Assembly: GCF_014237875.1 (NCBI RefSeq)
Contig: NZ_JACJVJ010000002.1
Location: 124,001-188,000 of the forward strand
DNA length: 64,000 bases
Origin: Parasphingopyxis marina
GTDB taxonomy: Bacteria; Pseudomonadota; Alphaproteobacteria; Sphingomonadales; Sphingomonadaceae
Direction: 5' to 3'
Of this stretch, positions 52,735-61,897 are shown in pieces; position 1 is the stretch's first letter; every line of letters begins with the position of its first letter. Under the pieces are notes generated by a model. The model was given only the letters and a program-made list of their open reading frames with translations, was not told the origin of the DNA and made no database searches. Both the position numbers and the translations under genes were made by a program.

Positions 52735-53312
52735 CAGTGCGCGAGCTCCCTGTGCCGCTTCTTCCAACGTCGGCCCACGCGATAGCGCCAAAACCAGCTT
52801 GCCGCCAAATAGCTTATCGCGGCGGAAATAACGGCAATCACCAAAAGCCCGCCAACAAGCGCCGGTGCGGCGTCGGTCGCAAGCCAGGCCAGCCATTGGG
52901 AGGCCGAGGCGCCATTTTCGTACATCACGCGAAAATGCGCGGGGTTCGCATGGAGCCCGAACACGTCATTACCGACAAACACCGCCGCAATCAGGATGAA
53001 CGGCGTGGTGATGGGATTGCTCGCAAAGGTCGCGGCGGCGGCAACCGGGATATTCGCCCGGAACGGGAGCGCGAGCAGCGCCGAAGCGATGATCTGCAGC
53101 CCGGGGATCATCACGAAAATGCCGACAATCATGCCGAGCGCTGCCCCGCGCGGGACGGAGCGGCGGCTAAAGCGCCACAAATGGCTGTGCATGATGCGGG
53201 AAGCGAAGGGTTTGATAAACCGGTTCCTCGCCAGTTCTTCGCGGCTTGGCGAGTGGCGACGAACCCAGCGGACGAACGGGCCGCTTTCGCTGTTCTTGCG
53301 CCGCTTAGCCAT
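52734..53312 (-). CDS. DUF2062 membrane protein
   Basis: The 192-residue product contains [53 protein letters not shown], the DUF2062 signature, and about three membrane helices; the tail is basic ([16 protein letters not shown]). Function unknown. It is coupled to cckA by the TGATG overlap and to smpB by an eight-base overlap at 53305-53312. The neighbourhood smpB-DUF2062-cckA is probably conserved in the order (inference). Confidence 0.85.
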   Translation of the reverse strand: MAKRRKNSESGPFVRWVRRHSPSREELARNRFIKPFASRIMHSHLWRFSRRSVPRGAALGMIVGIFVMIPGLQIIASALLALPFRANIPVAAAATFASNPITTPFILIAAVFVGNDVFGLHANPAHFRVMYENGASASQWLAWLATDAAPALVGGLLVIAVISAAISYLAASWFWRYRVGRRWKKRHRELAH

Positions 53313-53787
53313 GGTCTTTCAACAGGCGTCCCTGCTCCCTCTTCCAGTCGCGCGCCTTCTCCGTCTGGCGCTTGTCGTGCTGCTTCTTGCCCTTGGCGAG
53401 CGCCAGTTCGACCTTCGCCCTGCCCCGGCCGTTGAAATAGATCGAAAGCGGCACCAGCGTCATGCCCTTGCGCTCGACTGCACCGTGCAGCTTGTTGATC
53501 TCGTTGACGTGCAGCAGCAATTTCCGCCGCCGTTTCGGATCGTGATTGTGGCGGTTGCCGTGGCTGAATTCGGGGATGTTGGCGTTGATCAGCCAGACCT
53601 CGCCCCCCTCGACATCGGCATAGCTTTCGGCGATCGAGCCTTCGCCGAAGCGCAGGGCTTTCACCTCGGTCCCGGTCAGCGCTATTCCCGCCTCGAGTTT
53701 TTCCTCGATGGCATAGTCATAGCGCGCGCGCCGGTTCTCGGCGACGGTCTTCACCTTGTCGAATGTTTCAGGACGGGGCCGGGCCAT
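53305..53787 (-). CDS. smpB: SsrA-binding protein SmpB
   Basis: The 160-residue protein has the OB-fold core [56 protein letters not shown] and the C-terminal helix with [26 protein letters not shown], which enters the ribosome in trans-translation. It binds tmRNA; the ssrA gene is not in this window. Located nine bases after dapA and overlapping DUF2062. Confidence 0.97.
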   Translation of the reverse strand: MARPRPETFDKVKTVAENRRARYDYAIEEKLEAGIALTGTEVKALRFGEGSIAESYADVEGGEVWLINANIPEFSHGNRHNHDPKRRRKLLLHVNEINKLHGAVERKGMTLVPLSIYFNGRGRAKVELALAKGKKQHDKRQTEKARDWKREQGRLLKDHG

Positions 53788-53796
53788 GGAAAATCC

Positions 53797-54672
53797 TTAG
53801 AGCAGCCCCGCATGACTCAATGCTGAATCAACGGCTGCCTGTGCGTCTTCGGACGGCCATGTCATCGGCAGGCGCAGTTCGCCAGGGAAACCGGGCCGAA
53901 CCTTGCTCAATGCATATTTGACCGGGCCTGGCGAGGCATCGGCGAACATTGCCTTGTGCAAGGGATACAACCGATCGTGAAGGCTTCGTGCCTTCGCCAC
54001 GTCGCCGGCCGCCCAGGCCGCCTGGAATTCGCCGCAAAGCCGCGGTGCCGCGTTCGCCGTTACCGAGATGCACCCGACTCCGCCCATCGCATTGAACGCC
54101 AGGGCGAGATCGTCATTGCCCGAAATCTGGCAGAAATCTTCGCCGCAGGCGGCGCGCTGCTCAACGACGCGAGCAAGGTCGCCGGTCGCATCCTTTATGC
54201 CGACGATGCTCGGAAATTTCACGAGCCGTGCCATCGTCGAAACCGCGATATCGCTCGCCGTCCGGCTGGGGACATTATAGAGGACGATCGGCAAGTCGCA
54301 CGCGCCAACGATCGCCTCGAAATGCCGATAGATTCCCTCCTGGCTCGGCCGGTTGTAGTAGGGCGGCACGAGGAGGCCGGCCGTTGCGCCCAGTTCCTGT
54401 GCCTTTTGCAGGTTCAGGATCGCGTTGCGCGTATCGTTGGATCCGCACCCGGCGATCACCGGCACCCGTCCGGCCGCCTGCTCGATACAGACGCGAACCA
54501 CGTTGAAATGTTCATCGAACGCCTGGGTCGCCGCCTCGCCGGTTGTCCCGCAGGGGACGAGCGCGCTCGACCCTTCCGCAATCTGCCAGTCGATCAGACT
54601 CCGATAGGCGTCTTCGTCGAACGTTCCGTCGCGAAACGGCGTCACCAGAGCCGGAATCGACCCGCTGAACAT
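53797..54672 (-). CDS. dapA: 4-hydroxy-tetrahydrodipicolinate synthase
   Basis: The 291-residue TIM-barrel enzyme begins MFSGSIPALVTPFRDGTFDEDAYRSLIDWQI, with CGTTGEAAT, the Tyr in LYNVPSRTASDI and the Schiff-base Lys in VGIKDATGDLARV. It condenses pyruvate and aspartate semialdehyde in lysine and diaminopimelate synthesis. The start at 54672 is set by the ribosome site AAGGAG upstream; an earlier in-frame ATG is less likely. Confidence 0.96.
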   Translation of the reverse strand: MFSGSIPALVTPFRDGTFDEDAYRSLIDWQIAEGSSALVPCGTTGEAATQAFDEHFNVVRVCIEQAAGRVPVIAGCGSNDTRNAILNLQKAQELGATAGLLVPPYYNRPSQEGIYRHFEAIVGACDLPIVLYNVPSRTASDIAVSTMARLVKFPSIVGIKDATGDLARVVEQRAACGEDFCQISGNDDLALAFNAMGGVGCISVTANAAPRLCGEFQAAWAAGDVAKARSLHDRLYPLHKAMFADASPGPVKYALSKVRPGFPGELRLPMTWPSEDAQAAVDSALSHAGLL

Positions 54673-54774
54673 AGAAATCTCCTTCACCTCAGGCGGTTTG
54701 CGCGGCATAGCGCCGCCCATATGGTTATGTGTCCGCCGAGGCGTTCACCGCCAGATAAGGATTGACCCCGCATT

Positions 54775-56790
54775 ATGTCCAGCATGATCAAGCACACAAT
54801 TACACTCGCCGCGCTCGCCGCCGCGACATTGACCGCATGCGCGCCCGCCGCCGCGCAATCGCTGACATCCGAACAGCGGGCCTGGTATGCGAACCGGCTC
54901 GGCGTATCCGGCAGCAATTCCGTCGGTTCCGTGCCGCGCGCCAATCCGCTCGGCGAAGCGATATTGCAGTGGAACCGGCTTCAGCAGAGCGATTCCCTGC
55001 CCTTCAACGACTATGCAAGCTTCCTCGTTTCGCACCCGGACTGGCCGGGCGAAGCGCGCATGCGTCGCGTAGCGGAAAACCAGATCCCGGCGACCGGAAC
55101 CTCAGCCGCCTCGCTGATCGCCTTTTTCGACCGCCATCCCCCGGTGACGCCTTCTGGCGCGCTGCGCTACGCCGAAGCGCTGGCTGCTACGGGGCGAAAC
55201 GAAGAAGCGCGGGAATCCGCCCGTCGCGGATGGCGCATGGGAGCGTTCAATCGCAACTCGGCCCCTGCCGACGAAGCCGCTCTGCTTGGTCGTTTCGGTT
55301 CGGCGCTTACGGCCGAGGACCATGACGCCCGGTTCGACGAATTGCTTTGGCAAGGCGATACAGGCGCGGCGGGCCGCGTCATTTCGCTGACATCGGCTTC
55401 CCGGCGCGATGCCCATTCCGCTCGGCTGAGGCTGGCGACCGGTGCCGGCGCGGAAGCCGGCGGCTCGGCGATGGGCGATCCCGGCTATGTCGCAGCGCGG
55501 GCAAGCTGGCTACGCAACAATGGACGGTCGGCAGAGGCGCGCAATCTGCTCGCCAACCGCACGGCCCTGCAATACCGGCCCAGCGATGCCGAAGAATGGT
55601 ATGAAGTGCTGCTCACCAACGCCCGCTCCGCAGCCAATGATCGCCAATGGACGCTCGCCTACGGTATCGCGAGCCGGGTCGATGATGCTTTCGACCCGGG
55701 CACCGATGTCAGTGAACAGGCGCTTGGCGTGCGCGACGACTATACAAGCCTTGTCTGGCTGGCCGGAACCACAGCGCTTTGGGAGCAGAACCGGCCCACC
55801 GAGGCGATCGGCATGTTCGAGCGCTATGGCCGCGCTGCACGGACGCCGCAGACGCGCTCCAAGGGCTTTTACTGGGCGGGCCGAGCCGCTGAAGCTGCCG
55901 GACAGCGCGATGCGGCCAACCGCTTCTATGAGGAAGCAGCCGCCTATTACGATTATTTCTACGGGCAGCTCGCTACCGAACGGCTGGGTCGCTCCCTGAG
56001 CGTTCCCGTGGTTCGCCGGCAACCGCCCAGCACCGAAGCGCAGCAAGCCTTTTACGGCCGCGAAATTGTCCAGGCGATCCGCATGCTCGGTGAACTCGGC
56101 GCGTGGGACAAGCAGTCCGCCTTTTTGCGCGAACTCGCCCAACAGGTCGAAACCGACGACGAGCATCAGCTCGCAGCGATGCTCGCCTCGCAGCTCGGGC
56201 GCCAGGATCTGGCCGTGATGACCCATCGCAGCGCCCGGGTGAACGGCTTCGATGCCAGCGATTATGGCTATCCGACCGTGAATATGCCCGCTGGTACCGA
56301 GCGCTACTTCTCGATCGTTCATGCCATCGCGCGGCAGGAAAGCCAGTTCGATCCCCGCGCCGTCAGCCATGCCGGGGCCCGTGGGCTGATGCAGTTCATG
56401 CCGGCGACCGCGCAGGAGGTTTCACGCTGGATCGGCCGCGGGTACAGCCCATCGGCGTTGACCAGCGACCCGCAATATTCGATCCAGCTCGGCCGCGCCT
56501 ATTACGAAAATCTCTATGAGCGCTGGGGCAATCACGTGCTGGCGGCGGCCAGCTACAATGCCGGGCCCGGCAACGTGAATCGTTGGATCCGCGCCAATGG
56601 CGATCCGCGTACGCCCGGCGTCGATATAGTCCGCTGGATTGAGGAAATTCCAATCTACGAGACCAAGAACTACGTCCAGCGCGTGATGGAAAATGCGGTG
56701 ATGTATGATCTGCTGAATCCCAACCGGGCGTTCATTCGCAACACGACGACGCCCCTCACGCGCTATCTGGGCAAGTCTACGCCCGGTTGA
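54775..56790 (+). CDS. Soluble lytic murein transglycosylase
   Basis: The 671-residue protein has a signal sequence (ITLAALAAATLTACAPAAAQ; the LTAC could also act as a lipobox), a long alpha-helical superhelix (about 35-490) and a C-terminal SLT domain (about 510-640) with the catalytic Glu in AIARQESQFDPRAVSHAGARGLMQFMPATAQ and ASYNAGPGNVNRW. It cleaves glycan strands in the periplasm. It is divergent from dapA and its stop overlaps the greB start (TGATG), so the two are coupled. Confidence 0.93.
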   Translation: MSSMIKHTITLAALAAATLTACAPAAAQSLTSEQRAWYANRLGVSGSNSVGSVPRANPLGEAILQWNRLQQSDSLPFNDYASFLVSHPDWPGEARMRRVAENQIPATGTSAASLIAFFDRHPPVTPSGALRYAEALAATGRNEEARESARRGWRMGAFNRNSAPADEAALLGRFGSALTAEDHDARFDELLWQGDTGAAGRVISLTSASRRDAHSARLRLATGAGAEAGGSAMGDPGYVAARASWLRNNGRSAEARNLLANRTALQYRPSDAEEWYEVLLTNARSAANDRQWTLAYGIASRVDDAFDPGTDVSEQALGVRDDYTSLVWLAGTTALWEQNRPTEAIGMFERYGRAARTPQTRSKGFYWAGRAAEAAGQRDAANRFYEEAAAYYDYFYGQLATERLGRSLSVPVVRRQPPSTEAQQAFYGREIVQAIRMLGELGAWDKQSAFLRELAQQVETDDEHQLAAMLASQLGRQDLAVMTHRSARVNGFDASDYGYPTVNMPAGTERYFSIVHAIARQESQFDPRAVSHAGARGLMQFMPATAQEVSRWIGRGYSPSALTSDPQYSIQLGRAYYENLYERWGNHVLAAASYNAGPGNVNRWIRANGDPRTPGVDIVRWIEEIPIYETKNYVQRVMENAVMYDLLNPNRAFIRNTTTPLTRYLGKSTPG

Positions 56791-57272
56791 TGGCGGATCG
56801 GCCGAACTACATCACGCCGGCCGGCTACGCGGCGCTCAAGGCGGAATATGAGACGCTGTTCGGCAAGGACCGGCCTGCGCTGGTCGAGATAATCAGCTGG
56901 GCGGCCGGTAATGGCGACCGCAGCGAAAATGGCGACTATATCTACGGTCGCAAAAAGCTGCGCGAGATAGACCGGCGGCTGACCTTCCTCTCCAAGCGCA
57001 TGAAAGCCGCGCAGGTCGTCGATCCCGTTCAGCAACCCGACAAGGACCGGATCTATTTCGGCGCGTCGGTGACCTTGGCCGACGACGATAACAATGAGCG
57101 CGTGGTGAAATTGGTCGGCGAAGATGAGGCGGATGCCTCGAACGGCCGGATCAGCTGGCATTCCCCGCTCGCCAACGCGCTGAAGCGCGCAAAGGTCGGC
57201 GACTGCCGGACGGTGCGGCTGCCCGGCGGCGAAAAGGAATGGGAAGTCGTCGCGATCAGCTACGAGGGCTGA
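56790..57272 (+). CDS. greB: Transcription elongation factor GreB
   Basis: The 160-residue protein has the N-terminal coiled-coil with basic patch (NYITPAGYAALKAEYETLF, then NGDRSENGDYIYGRKKLREIDRRLTFL, with the acidic tip residues between) and the C-terminal FKBP-like domain (LVGEDEADASNGRISWHSPLANAL). It rescues backtracked RNA polymerase. Basic residues in the coiled-coil and the DYIYGRKKLRE motif favour GreB over GreA. ATG at 56790 shares a base with the lytic transglycosylase stop. Confidence 0.93.
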   Translation: MADRPNYITPAGYAALKAEYETLFGKDRPALVEIISWAAGNGDRSENGDYIYGRKKLREIDRRLTFLSKRMKAAQVVDPVQQPDKDRIYFGASVTLADDDNNERVVKLVGEDEADASNGRISWHSPLANALKRAKVGDCRTVRLPGGEKEWEVVAISYEG

Positions 57273-57276
57273 GCGT

Positions 57277-57789
57277 TCAGGCCATCAGATCGAGCGGTTT
57301 TGGCAGCGTCTCGAGCAGCGCTTCATCGAACCGCGCATCGATGTGGAAGAAGGCGAGCCGGACGATCTTGTCCGTGCGGTTTTCCCAGGCATGGTCGGTG
57401 CCGCGCTGGACGGCGACATCGCCCTGTTTCAGCACGGTTTCGCTATCGGTGAGAAGCAGCACGACCTCGCCCTCGATCACGACCATGTAATCGAGCGTGC
57501 GGGTGCGGTGCATGACGGTGCGCTGACCGCCCATGCTTTCGGGATACATCTCGATGATCCGGATGAGATGCCCCGACGGCGGCATGATCGTGAAATTGCG
57601 ATCATTCGGTTCGGCCTGTTCGGCCGTGAGCGTCGGCACGGGTTCGGGCGCGTTCCAGATCTCGATAAAATCCGCGCCGACGCCTTCACCCTGCATCGGA
57701 TGATTTTGCGGCGGCGGGCCGTCTTCGAGGATCACCGATTTCCCGTTCGCGTCGTGCCCGGTGACGACGCGCCTTCCCGTGCCGGCCAT
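57277..57789 (-). CDS. Cupin domain-containing protein
   Basis: The 170-residue protein has a C-terminal cupin: HRTRTLDYMVVIEGEVVLLLTDSETVLKQGDVAVQRGTDHAWENRTDK. The motif-1 histidines are reduced to one (HRTRTLDY) but the motif-2 His (DHAWEN) is present, so metal binding is not certain. The N-terminal half (GADFIEIWNAPEPVP) is family-like for a group of cupins often near isoprenoid or amino-acid genes, substrate unknown. It converges with greB, four bases away. Confidence 0.8.
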   Translation of the reverse strand: MAGTGRRVVTGHDANGKSVILEDGPPPQNHPMQGEGVGADFIEIWNAPEPVPTLTAEQAEPNDRNFTIMPPSGHLIRIIEMYPESMGGQRTVMHRTRTLDYMVVIEGEVVLLLTDSETVLKQGDVAVQRGTDHAWENRTDKIVRLAFFHIDARFDEALLETLPKPLDLMA

Positions 57790-57813
57790 ATTTTCCCACC
57801 CGCTACCGTTGGA

Positions 57814-58245
57814 TCAGTAGCGGTGTCTACCATAGCCGTTGGCGATATGGACCAGCGCGATGCGAATTTCGGCGTCGGTCAGCCGGTAATCGCGATCAGT
57901 ATCGGCCCAGCGGCGGAAATAGGCGTTGGCCCGGTTGGCATCGCCACGGTCGACTTCGTTACGATAACCTAGCCGTAGAAGATCACGCACGAATTGCTGC
58001 CCTTCGCGGGTTTCGGCGAGCCAGGGGTCGAGCTGGCCGCGCTCACTGATCCGAAACGGCGTGTCGTAGCGGTCGCCATAGCCATGATCGCCGTAATAGC
58101 CGTTCCCGCCATTATAGTCGGCGTCGTAATAGCCGTCGCGCTCCCCATAATAGTCGTCCGATCCGCCATAGCCGGAATAGCTGTCGTAGGCGCAGCCGCT
58201 CAGCGTCACGCCCAGCATGCCCGTTGCCAGAAGAATTTTGCGCAT
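57814..58245 (-). CDS. Tyr/Gly-rich lipoprotein with EF-hand-like loop
   Basis: The 143-residue product has a lipoprotein signal (MRKILLATGMLGVTLSGC) and a low-complexity Tyr/Gly/Asp-rich segment (SDDYYGERDGYYDADYNGG) followed by a folded part: RISERGQLDPWLAETREGQQFVRDLLRLGYRNEVDRGDANRANAYFRRWADTDRDYRLTDAEIRIALVHI. The loop DTDRDYRLTDAE fits the EF-hand pattern D-x-D-x-D-x-x-L-x-x-x-E, except that Gly at position 7 is Arg. The start at 58245 has AAAGGCGGG upstream. Function unknown; a calcium-responsive surface lipoprotein is possible (inference). Confidence 0.72.
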   Translation of the reverse strand: MRKILLATGMLGVTLSGCAYDSYSGYGGSDDYYGERDGYYDADYNGGNGYYGDHGYGDRYDTPFRISERGQLDPWLAETREGQQFVRDLLRLGYRNEVDRGDANRANAYFRRWADTDRDYRLTDAEIRIALVHIANGYGRHRY

Positions 58246-58310
58246 GTCCCGCCTTTCACTTGGTTGCGGGAATATCGCACGGTCGCACCCGAAAGCGCAA
58301 ACAGGGTCAA

Positions 58311-59096
58311 TCAATCCTTGAGCTTTGTCCCCAATTGGGACTCGGCGAGTTTGACCAGGGCGGGATCGGCCTCGGGCGGGTCCATCGATACCGTTTCTTC
58401 GAGCCGCTCGGCAATATGAGTCATTGCCGCGATCCGTGCGGATTTCTTGTCGTTGCCATCAATCGCCTGCCAGGGCGCCCAGCGCGTGTCGGTGCGGGCG
58501 AACATGTCGTCCATCGCCTCGAGATAGGCGTCGCGCTTGGCCCGGTTGCGGAAATCGTCGGGTTTCAGCTTCCAGCGTTTCCAGGGGTTTTCGAGCCGGG
58601 CGCGAAAGCGTTTGTCCTGCTCTTCCTGCGTCACATGCATGAACAGCTTCACGATGGGCGTGCCGCTGTCCTTTTGCTGCGCTTCGAACTCGTTGATCTC
58701 ATCATAGGCGCGCTTCCACTCGGCCTCGCTGCAATAGCCCTCGACCCGCTCGACAAGCACGCGGCCATACCAGGTGCGATCGAAAATCCCGATCTCCCCG
58801 ATCCCGGGCAGCTTCTGCCAGAACCGCCAGAGATAATGATGCGCCAGCTCTTCCTTGGTCGGTGCGCCGATCGCCCAGACGTCATAATGGCGCGGTTCCC
58901 AACGCCCTACGAGACGACGGATCATGCCACCCTTCCCGCCTGCGTCCCAGCCCTCGACGGCGATCACGGCGCGTTTGTCGTTGACGATATAGCAGGCCTG
59001 CACCCGCGCGAGCCGCTCTTGTAGTTCGATCAGGGCATCGTCGTAATCGCCGTCGAACCCGGCGCCTTTTTCATAGTCTTTCAGGTCGATCGTCAT
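58311..59096 (-). CDS. ppk2: Polyphosphate kinase 2 family protein
   Basis: The 261-residue protein has Walker A EGWDAGGKGGMIRR, lid-region Arg, and Walker B FDRTWYGRVLVERVEGYC, the PPK2 hallmarks. It transfers phosphate between polyphosphate and nucleotides, direction not known. The family has three classes; the length of about 260 fits a single-domain enzyme, class not determined. It lies 18 bases after aspS on the same strand. A ppx gene is at the right edge of the window. Confidence 0.92.
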   Translation of the reverse strand: MTIDLKDYEKGAGFDGDYDDALIELQERLARVQACYIVNDKRAVIAVEGWDAGGKGGMIRRLVGRWEPRHYDVWAIGAPTKEELAHHYLWRFWQKLPGIGEIGIFDRTWYGRVLVERVEGYCSEAEWKRAYDEINEFEAQQKDSGTPIVKLFMHVTQEEQDKRFRARLENPWKRWKLKPDDFRNRAKRDAYLEAMDDMFARTDTRWAPWQAIDGNDKKSARIAAMTHIAERLEETVSMDPPEADPALVKLAESQLGTKLKD

Positions 59097-59114
59097 ATGC
59101 GGTCTTCCGGGCCG

Positions 59115-60911
59115 TTATCCGTCTTTCGGCGGCTCTACCACGCGGATATTAAGCTCGCGTAGCTGACGGGCGGACACTTCCGAAGGCGCCCCCATCATCA
59201 GGTCCTCGGCCTTCTGGTTCATCGGGAAGAGAACGACTTCGCGCAAATTCGGCTCGCCGGCGAGCAGCATGACGATGCGGTCGATGCCCGGCGCCGAGCC
59301 GCCATGGGGCGGGGCGCCGAATTTGAACGCGTTGATCATGCCCGAGAAGTTCTCGTCGACATCGGATTGGCTATAGCCGGCGATCTCGAACGCCTTGTAC
59401 ATGATATCAGGCCGGTGGTTCCGGATCGCACCCGAGCTGAGCTCCACGCCGTTGCAGACGATGTCGTACTGCCAGGCGCGGATATCGAGCGGGTCCTTCT
59501 CTTCCAGCGCTTCCATCCCGCCCTGCGGCATCGAGAAGGGGTTGTGGCTGAAATCGACCTTTTTCTGTTCCTCGTCATATTCGTACATCGGGAAATCGAC
59601 GATCCAGCAGAATTTGAAGACACTCTCATCGATCAAACCAAGCTCTTCGCCAAGCCGCGTCCGCGCGGCGCCCGCCAATTTTGCTGCTTCGCCGGGCTTG
59701 CCGGCGGCAAAGAAAACGCTGTCGGCATCGCCAAGATCCAATTCTGCGAGCAGCTTCGCGGTTTTCTCTTCGCCATGGTTGTTGGCGATTGGACCGGAAG
59801 GTGCGCCTTCCTTGCGGTTGATATAGCCGAGGCCCGCAAAACCCTCGCCGCGCGCCCATTCGTTCATGCTGTCGAACCAGCGGCGCCCCCTATCGCCGGT
59901 GTTCGGGGCCGGGACCGCGCGGACGACACCGCCCGAGCCAACGATATTGGCGAACAGGCCGAAGTCCGACCCTTCGAAATGGCTGGAGACGTCGACGATC
60001 TCGATGGGATTACGCAGGTCCGGCTTGTCGGAGCCATATTTGAGCATCGCCTCGGCGAAGGGAATGCGGACGAAATCGGGATCGACGGTGCGGCCCTTGC
60101 CCTGCCAGTCGGCGAATTCCTGGAACACGCCGCAGAGCACGGGTTCGATGGCCTCGAAGACATCGTCCTGCGTCACGAAGCTCATTTCGAAATCGAGCTG
60201 GTAGAATTCGCCGGGAGAGCGATCCGCACGCGCGTCTTCGTCGCGGAAACAGGGCGCTATCTGGAAATATTTGTCGAAGCCGGCGACCATGATCAGCTGC
60301 TTGAACATCTGCGGTGCCTGCGGCAGCGCGTAGAACTTTCCGGGATGAACGCGGCTGGGGACAAGATAGTCGCGCGCGCCTTCGGGGCTGGAAGCCGTCA
60401 GGATCGGCGTCTGGAATTCAGTAAAGCCCTGCTTCACCATGCGGTTGCGGATCGAGGTGATGACCTCGGACCGCAGCATGATGTTCGCATGCATGCTTTC
60501 ACGGCGCAGATCGAGATAGCGGTAGCGCAGGCGGATATCCTCGGGGTAATCAGCCTCGCCGGCCACCGGCATCGGCAATTCTTCGGCCGCCGACTGCACT
60601 TCAACCGATGTCGCCCGAATTTCGATCTCGCCGGTATCGAGTTTCGGGTTGATGAGATCGGTAGACCGCGCAACGACCTTGCCGGTCACCGTGATCACCG
60701 ATTCCGCGCGCAAACTTTCCAAGGTTTCGAAGGCAGGGCCGTCGACCTCTGTCACGATCTGGGTGATGCCGAAATTGTCGCGCAGATCGACGAAAACGAG
60801 ATCGCCATGATCCCGTTTGCGGTGGACCCATCCCGAGAGGCGGACCTCCTCGCCGACATGATGGCTGCGAAGTTCGGAACAATTGTGCGTGCGGTATGTG
60901 TGCATGTTCAT
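59115..60911 (-). CDS. aspS: Aspartyl-tRNA synthetase
   Basis: The 598-residue class II synthetase has an N-terminal OB-fold ([30 protein letters not shown]), class II motif 2 ([30 protein letters not shown]), a GAD insertion domain (about 290-420) and motif 3 ([17 protein letters not shown]). It charges tRNA-Asp, and as a bacterial-type enzyme may be discriminating or not. The start is set at the ATG at 60911 ([10 protein letters not shown]) because GGAG lies six bases before it; ATGs at 60923 and 60905 are alternatives. Confidence 0.95.
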   Translation of the reverse strand: MNMHTYRTHNCSELRSHHVGEEVRLSGWVHRKRDHGDLVFVDLRDNFGITQIVTEVDGPAFETLESLRAESVITVTGKVVARSTDLINPKLDTGEIEIRATSVEVQSAAEELPMPVAGEADYPEDIRLRYRYLDLRRESMHANIMLRSEVITSIRNRMVKQGFTEFQTPILTASSPEGARDYLVPSRVHPGKFYALPQAPQMFKQLIMVAGFDKYFQIAPCFRDEDARADRSPGEFYQLDFEMSFVTQDDVFEAIEPVLCGVFQEFADWQGKGRTVDPDFVRIPFAEAMLKYGSDKPDLRNPIEIVDVSSHFEGSDFGLFANIVGSGGVVRAVPAPNTGDRGRRWFDSMNEWARGEGFAGLGYINRKEGAPSGPIANNHGEEKTAKLLAELDLGDADSVFFAAGKPGEAAKLAGAARTRLGEELGLIDESVFKFCWIVDFPMYEYDEEQKKVDFSHNPFSMPQGGMEALEEKDPLDIRAWQYDIVCNGVELSSGAIRNHRPDIMYKAFEIAGYSQSDVDENFSGMINAFKFGAPPHGGSAPGIDRIVMLLAGEPNLREVVLFPMNQKAEDLMMGAPSEVSARQLRELNIRVVEPPKDG

Positions 60912-61333
60912 GGGCGGCTCCATAGCGCAATCGCGTGGTCGGGCAAGCGGCGAAATATAGGTCTTGCGGCGGATCTCACACCTAACGCGGTTTTTCGAGC
61001 TGTTCTTGTTGACTCGCCGCCACCTCCATCTACGCAGGATTTGGAAACGGGTCGCGCTGGATAAAACAGGCGGATTCAGTGAAACGTTTCTTATCAGCTC
61101 CGGCCGTACCCATGGCACAGGCCATCGGCGGCTGTTCCCCGTTCGAAGATACCGAAGGCATGTCCGGTACGGCCAATCTTTGCGCCGGCTATACGACTTC
61201 GACGGCCAATCAGCTCAACGCGACATCGAACGCGCAGGATCGAAGATTGCATTTCGTACAAGCATGCCGAGTTCATGCCCTGAGCTTCGCTTGAATGGGA
61301 TTTTCAAACCGAGAAAAAAGTGGAGTTTCACCA
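60912..61333. other. Region with no confident gene; possible small lipoprotein-like ORF
   Basis: A plus-strand frame from a GTG at 61079 to 61294 would encode 71 residues starting [19 protein letters not shown], which looks like a lipoprotein signal, then [21 protein letters not shown]. Codon choice in its middle is gene-like, but no ribosome site precedes the start and there is no family match I recognise. It may be a small secreted protein, a decayed gene or chance. The aspS promoter should be at the left of this region on the minus strand and that of the next lipoprotein at the right. Confidence 0.25.
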
Positions 61334-61822
61334 ATGAAAATACGGATCAGTGGCTTCGTTCTTGCCGCCGCGCTGACTTTGCCGGCCTGCTCTGACGGCC
61401 TTACCGCGGAAGAGGAAATTGCGCAGATCGAAGCAGGGCGTGAAGCGGCAGCCAACCAGCAGGCCTCGCCGCAAGCACGATATGATCGGGCAGTCGAATG
61501 TGCGGCAACGGCGCTCAATGTTTCAAACGTGTTCGATGTTATCGCGTCGACCCATGACGATGGCGATCCGGCGCGGGCCGCGCAGGCACGGAGCGGTGCT
61601 CAGGACAATCTGGCCCAAGCGCGGATATTCGTTGGCCTGGCCGAGCAGATAGCCGCCGACCCCGGGATCGGAAAATCGCGGGACGCCGTGCTTGCGGATA
61701 TCGACGTTGTCGACCGCCGGATTCGCCAGCGGGGCAGCAGTGCAGAGGATTTCACGACATTTGTCACCCAGATCGCCAGCGAGTCGGATCAATGCGACGC
61801 GGAGCGGGCAAGCCTCCAATAG
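61334..61822 (+). CDS. Lipoprotein of unknown function
   Basis: The 162-residue product has a lipoprotein signal with lipobox (ISGFVLAAALTLPAC) and a helical mature part (LTAEEEIAQIEAGREAAANQQ, then RYDRAVECAATALNVSNVFDVIAS) with two further cysteines. I do not recognise a family. The start at 61334 is set by TGGAG eight bases upstream. It lies 75 bases before rnd on the same strand, so it may share its transcript. A periplasmic, membrane-anchored location is likely. Confidence 0.65.
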   Translation: MKIRISGFVLAAALTLPACSDGLTAEEEIAQIEAGREAAANQQASPQARYDRAVECAATALNVSNVFDVIASTHDDGDPARAAQARSGAQDNLAQARIFVGLAEQIAADPGIGKSRDAVLADIDVVDRRIRQRGSSAEDFTTFVTQIASESDQCDAERASLQ

Positions 61823-61897
61823 GGAAATCGTCCAGCTTTCCACAAGATTGGCGTTTGAACCGGTGGCGCGCGCCGTAGGGGCGCCTAAGGTTTGGTC

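Noticed and set aside
59304-61064. Plus-strand ORF of 586 residues opposite aspS
   Set aside because: aspS is certain from its motifs; the antisense frame has no recognisable domain.
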